From Brucella thiophenivorans (lineage in GTDB: Bacteria; Pseudomonadota; Alphaproteobacteria; Rhizobiales; Rhizobiaceae), in the NCBI RefSeq assembly GCF_002252445.1, contig NZ_NNRJ01000009.1, forward strand, positions 88,370 to 152,369: DNA of 64,000 nt, read 5' to 3'. This document shows positions 63,445 through 64,000 of this stretch, one piece after another. How positions within the stretch are numbered: the first letter of the stretch is position 1; every line of letters starts with the position of its first letter. Made by a program: the position numbers and the translations under genes. The notes under the pieces are model-generated. The model was not told the origin of the DNA. It did not search any database and was given only the letters and a program-made list of their open reading frames with translations.

Positions 63445-63949
63445 TCCACTTCTCCGTAGACGAGGGCTGGCAATCAAACCACGCCTCTATATTTAGAGTG
63501 CATCGCGAAAAGCGGCAAGTTGACCTCGGAAGAGGTACTATTAAAATAAGAAGTTGAAAGCCGTAACATCATTAAAGATGTTACGGCCTTTTTTTTATTT
63601 TCCTCGCATGCAAAAGCATAATTATATTCAAATCATCGCTTTAAACTACACCCATTATCAAATTACGATGATATATAAATCACATTGTAATTTATATCAT
63701 TTAAAATACCACATTAACAAATTTCATTAAGCAAACATAAATTGTGAAGTAAATGAAAAATAACTAATTTATAAAATATTTATCTTAAAATTTAAAGTAT
63801 TATGACTAAATAAATCATATTTAGAAAATTTAATACGCCTTGATTGAGACATATTTTTAAACATCATTACTTTCGTCAGTATACTGATAATTTAATAGCA
63901 CTTTTATTTATTGAAAACTTAGTAGTAATTTACATTTTTAGGTATGATC
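63445..63949. other. 505-bp gap upstream of catalase, very A+T-rich
   Basis: No gene is supported. A repeat remnant (gtgcatcgcgaaaagcggca at 63500-63519) and a terminator at 63560-63596 lie in the first 150 bases. From about 63600 to 63949 the A+T content is far above the window: two sampled 60-base lines have 9 and 10 G or C. The catalase promoter must be in this stretch. Confidence 0.6.
63560..63596 (+). terminator. Terminator after chpT
   Basis: 11-bp perfect stem GCCGTAACATC / GATGTTACGGC with loop ATTAAA, followed by eight T. Confidence 0.93.
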
Positions 63950-64000
63950 ATGACAGACCGTCCGATTATGACGACAAGCGCTGGTGCGCCAATTCCGGAT
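63950..64000 (+). CDS. katA: Catalase, N-terminal fragment
   Basis: Only the first 17 codons are in the window: MTDRPIMTTSAGAPIPD, open to base 64000. The pattern MTDRP.MTT.AGAP..D is the start of clade-3 monofunctional haem catalases. ATG 63950 follows TAGGTATGATC, so the ribosome site AGGT is 5 bases upstream. Such enzymes break down hydrogen peroxide in the cytoplasm or periplasm. The gene continues beyond the window. Confidence 0.75.
   Translation, partial: MTDRPIMTTSAGAPIPD

Overview
The window reads as chromosome from an alphaproteobacterium of the order Rhizobiales, most probably the Brucella/Ochrobactrum group. The grounds are the gene families and their order: a fused trpE(G) behind a short leader peptide with three consecutive Trp codons, a sciP / DUF1134 (EipA-type) / chpT cluster, a NolR-like ArsR regulator, choXWV, and a fbcFBC-type cytochrome bc1 operon. 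Short palindromic repeats with an 'aaaagtg...cggttttcgg' core lie in many gaps. The genus is inferred from remembered similarity, not from a search. No rRNA, tRNA, CRISPR array, prophage or insertion sequence was seen, and nearly all genes are intact. Most of the window looks like core chromosome, with one very A+T-rich gap at the right end.

Layout. 1-4.7 kb: tail of a PgeF-type protein, a metal-site-less M24 protein, a lipoprotein, prs and a convergent chromate transporter. 4.7-10.4 kb: a HerA/DUF87 ATPase, then rplY-pth-ychF and two overlapping MaoC genes. 10.4-18 kb (minus strand): apt, the cytochrome bc1 operon and two tandem ABC half-exporters. 18-24.7 kb: trmL, a purine nucleoside permease-family protein, hemF, an AspH/LpxO-type hydroxylase, and an overlapping DUF1285-Nudix-CCA/PcnB operon. 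24.8-31.8 kb: a four-gene MoxR / DUF58 / BatA-DUF4159 / membrane protein operon. 31.8-36.2 kb: GNAT, glutathionyl-hydroquinone reductase, OmpW (with an FNR/FixK-type box), Nudix and a phosphoesterase. 36.3-42.1 kb (minus strand): leuA and trpE(G), each behind its own leader-peptide attenuator, with a CDF transporter between them. 42.5-47.1 kb: Lrp, MarR plus MFS, Rsm22 and DUF2333. 47.5-56 kb: choline importer choXWV and convergent dppABCDF. 56.4-59.8 kb: HugZ-like protein, NolR-like regulator, SpoU methyltransferase and mnmA. 60-63.4 kb: sciP, a small GNAT, a coiled-coil protein, the EipA-type protein and chpT. 63.95 kb: the first 17 codons of a catalase.

How the parts work together. The strongest regulatory signals can be read directly from sequence. 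The trp leader encodes a WWW peptide followed by mutually exclusive antiterminator and terminator hairpins, and seems to start leaderless. The leuA leader has the same design with five Leu codons in a ten-residue stretch. Two CtrA-box-like sites precede sciP, whose product in other alphaproteobacteria inhibits CtrA, and chpT (phosphate donor to CtrA) lies 2.5 kb away. The marR gene has a 28-bp perfect palindrome over its start codon, beside an MFS exporter. The least understood multi-gene unit is the MoxR/DUF58/BatA-like operon, probably an envelope-integrity system.
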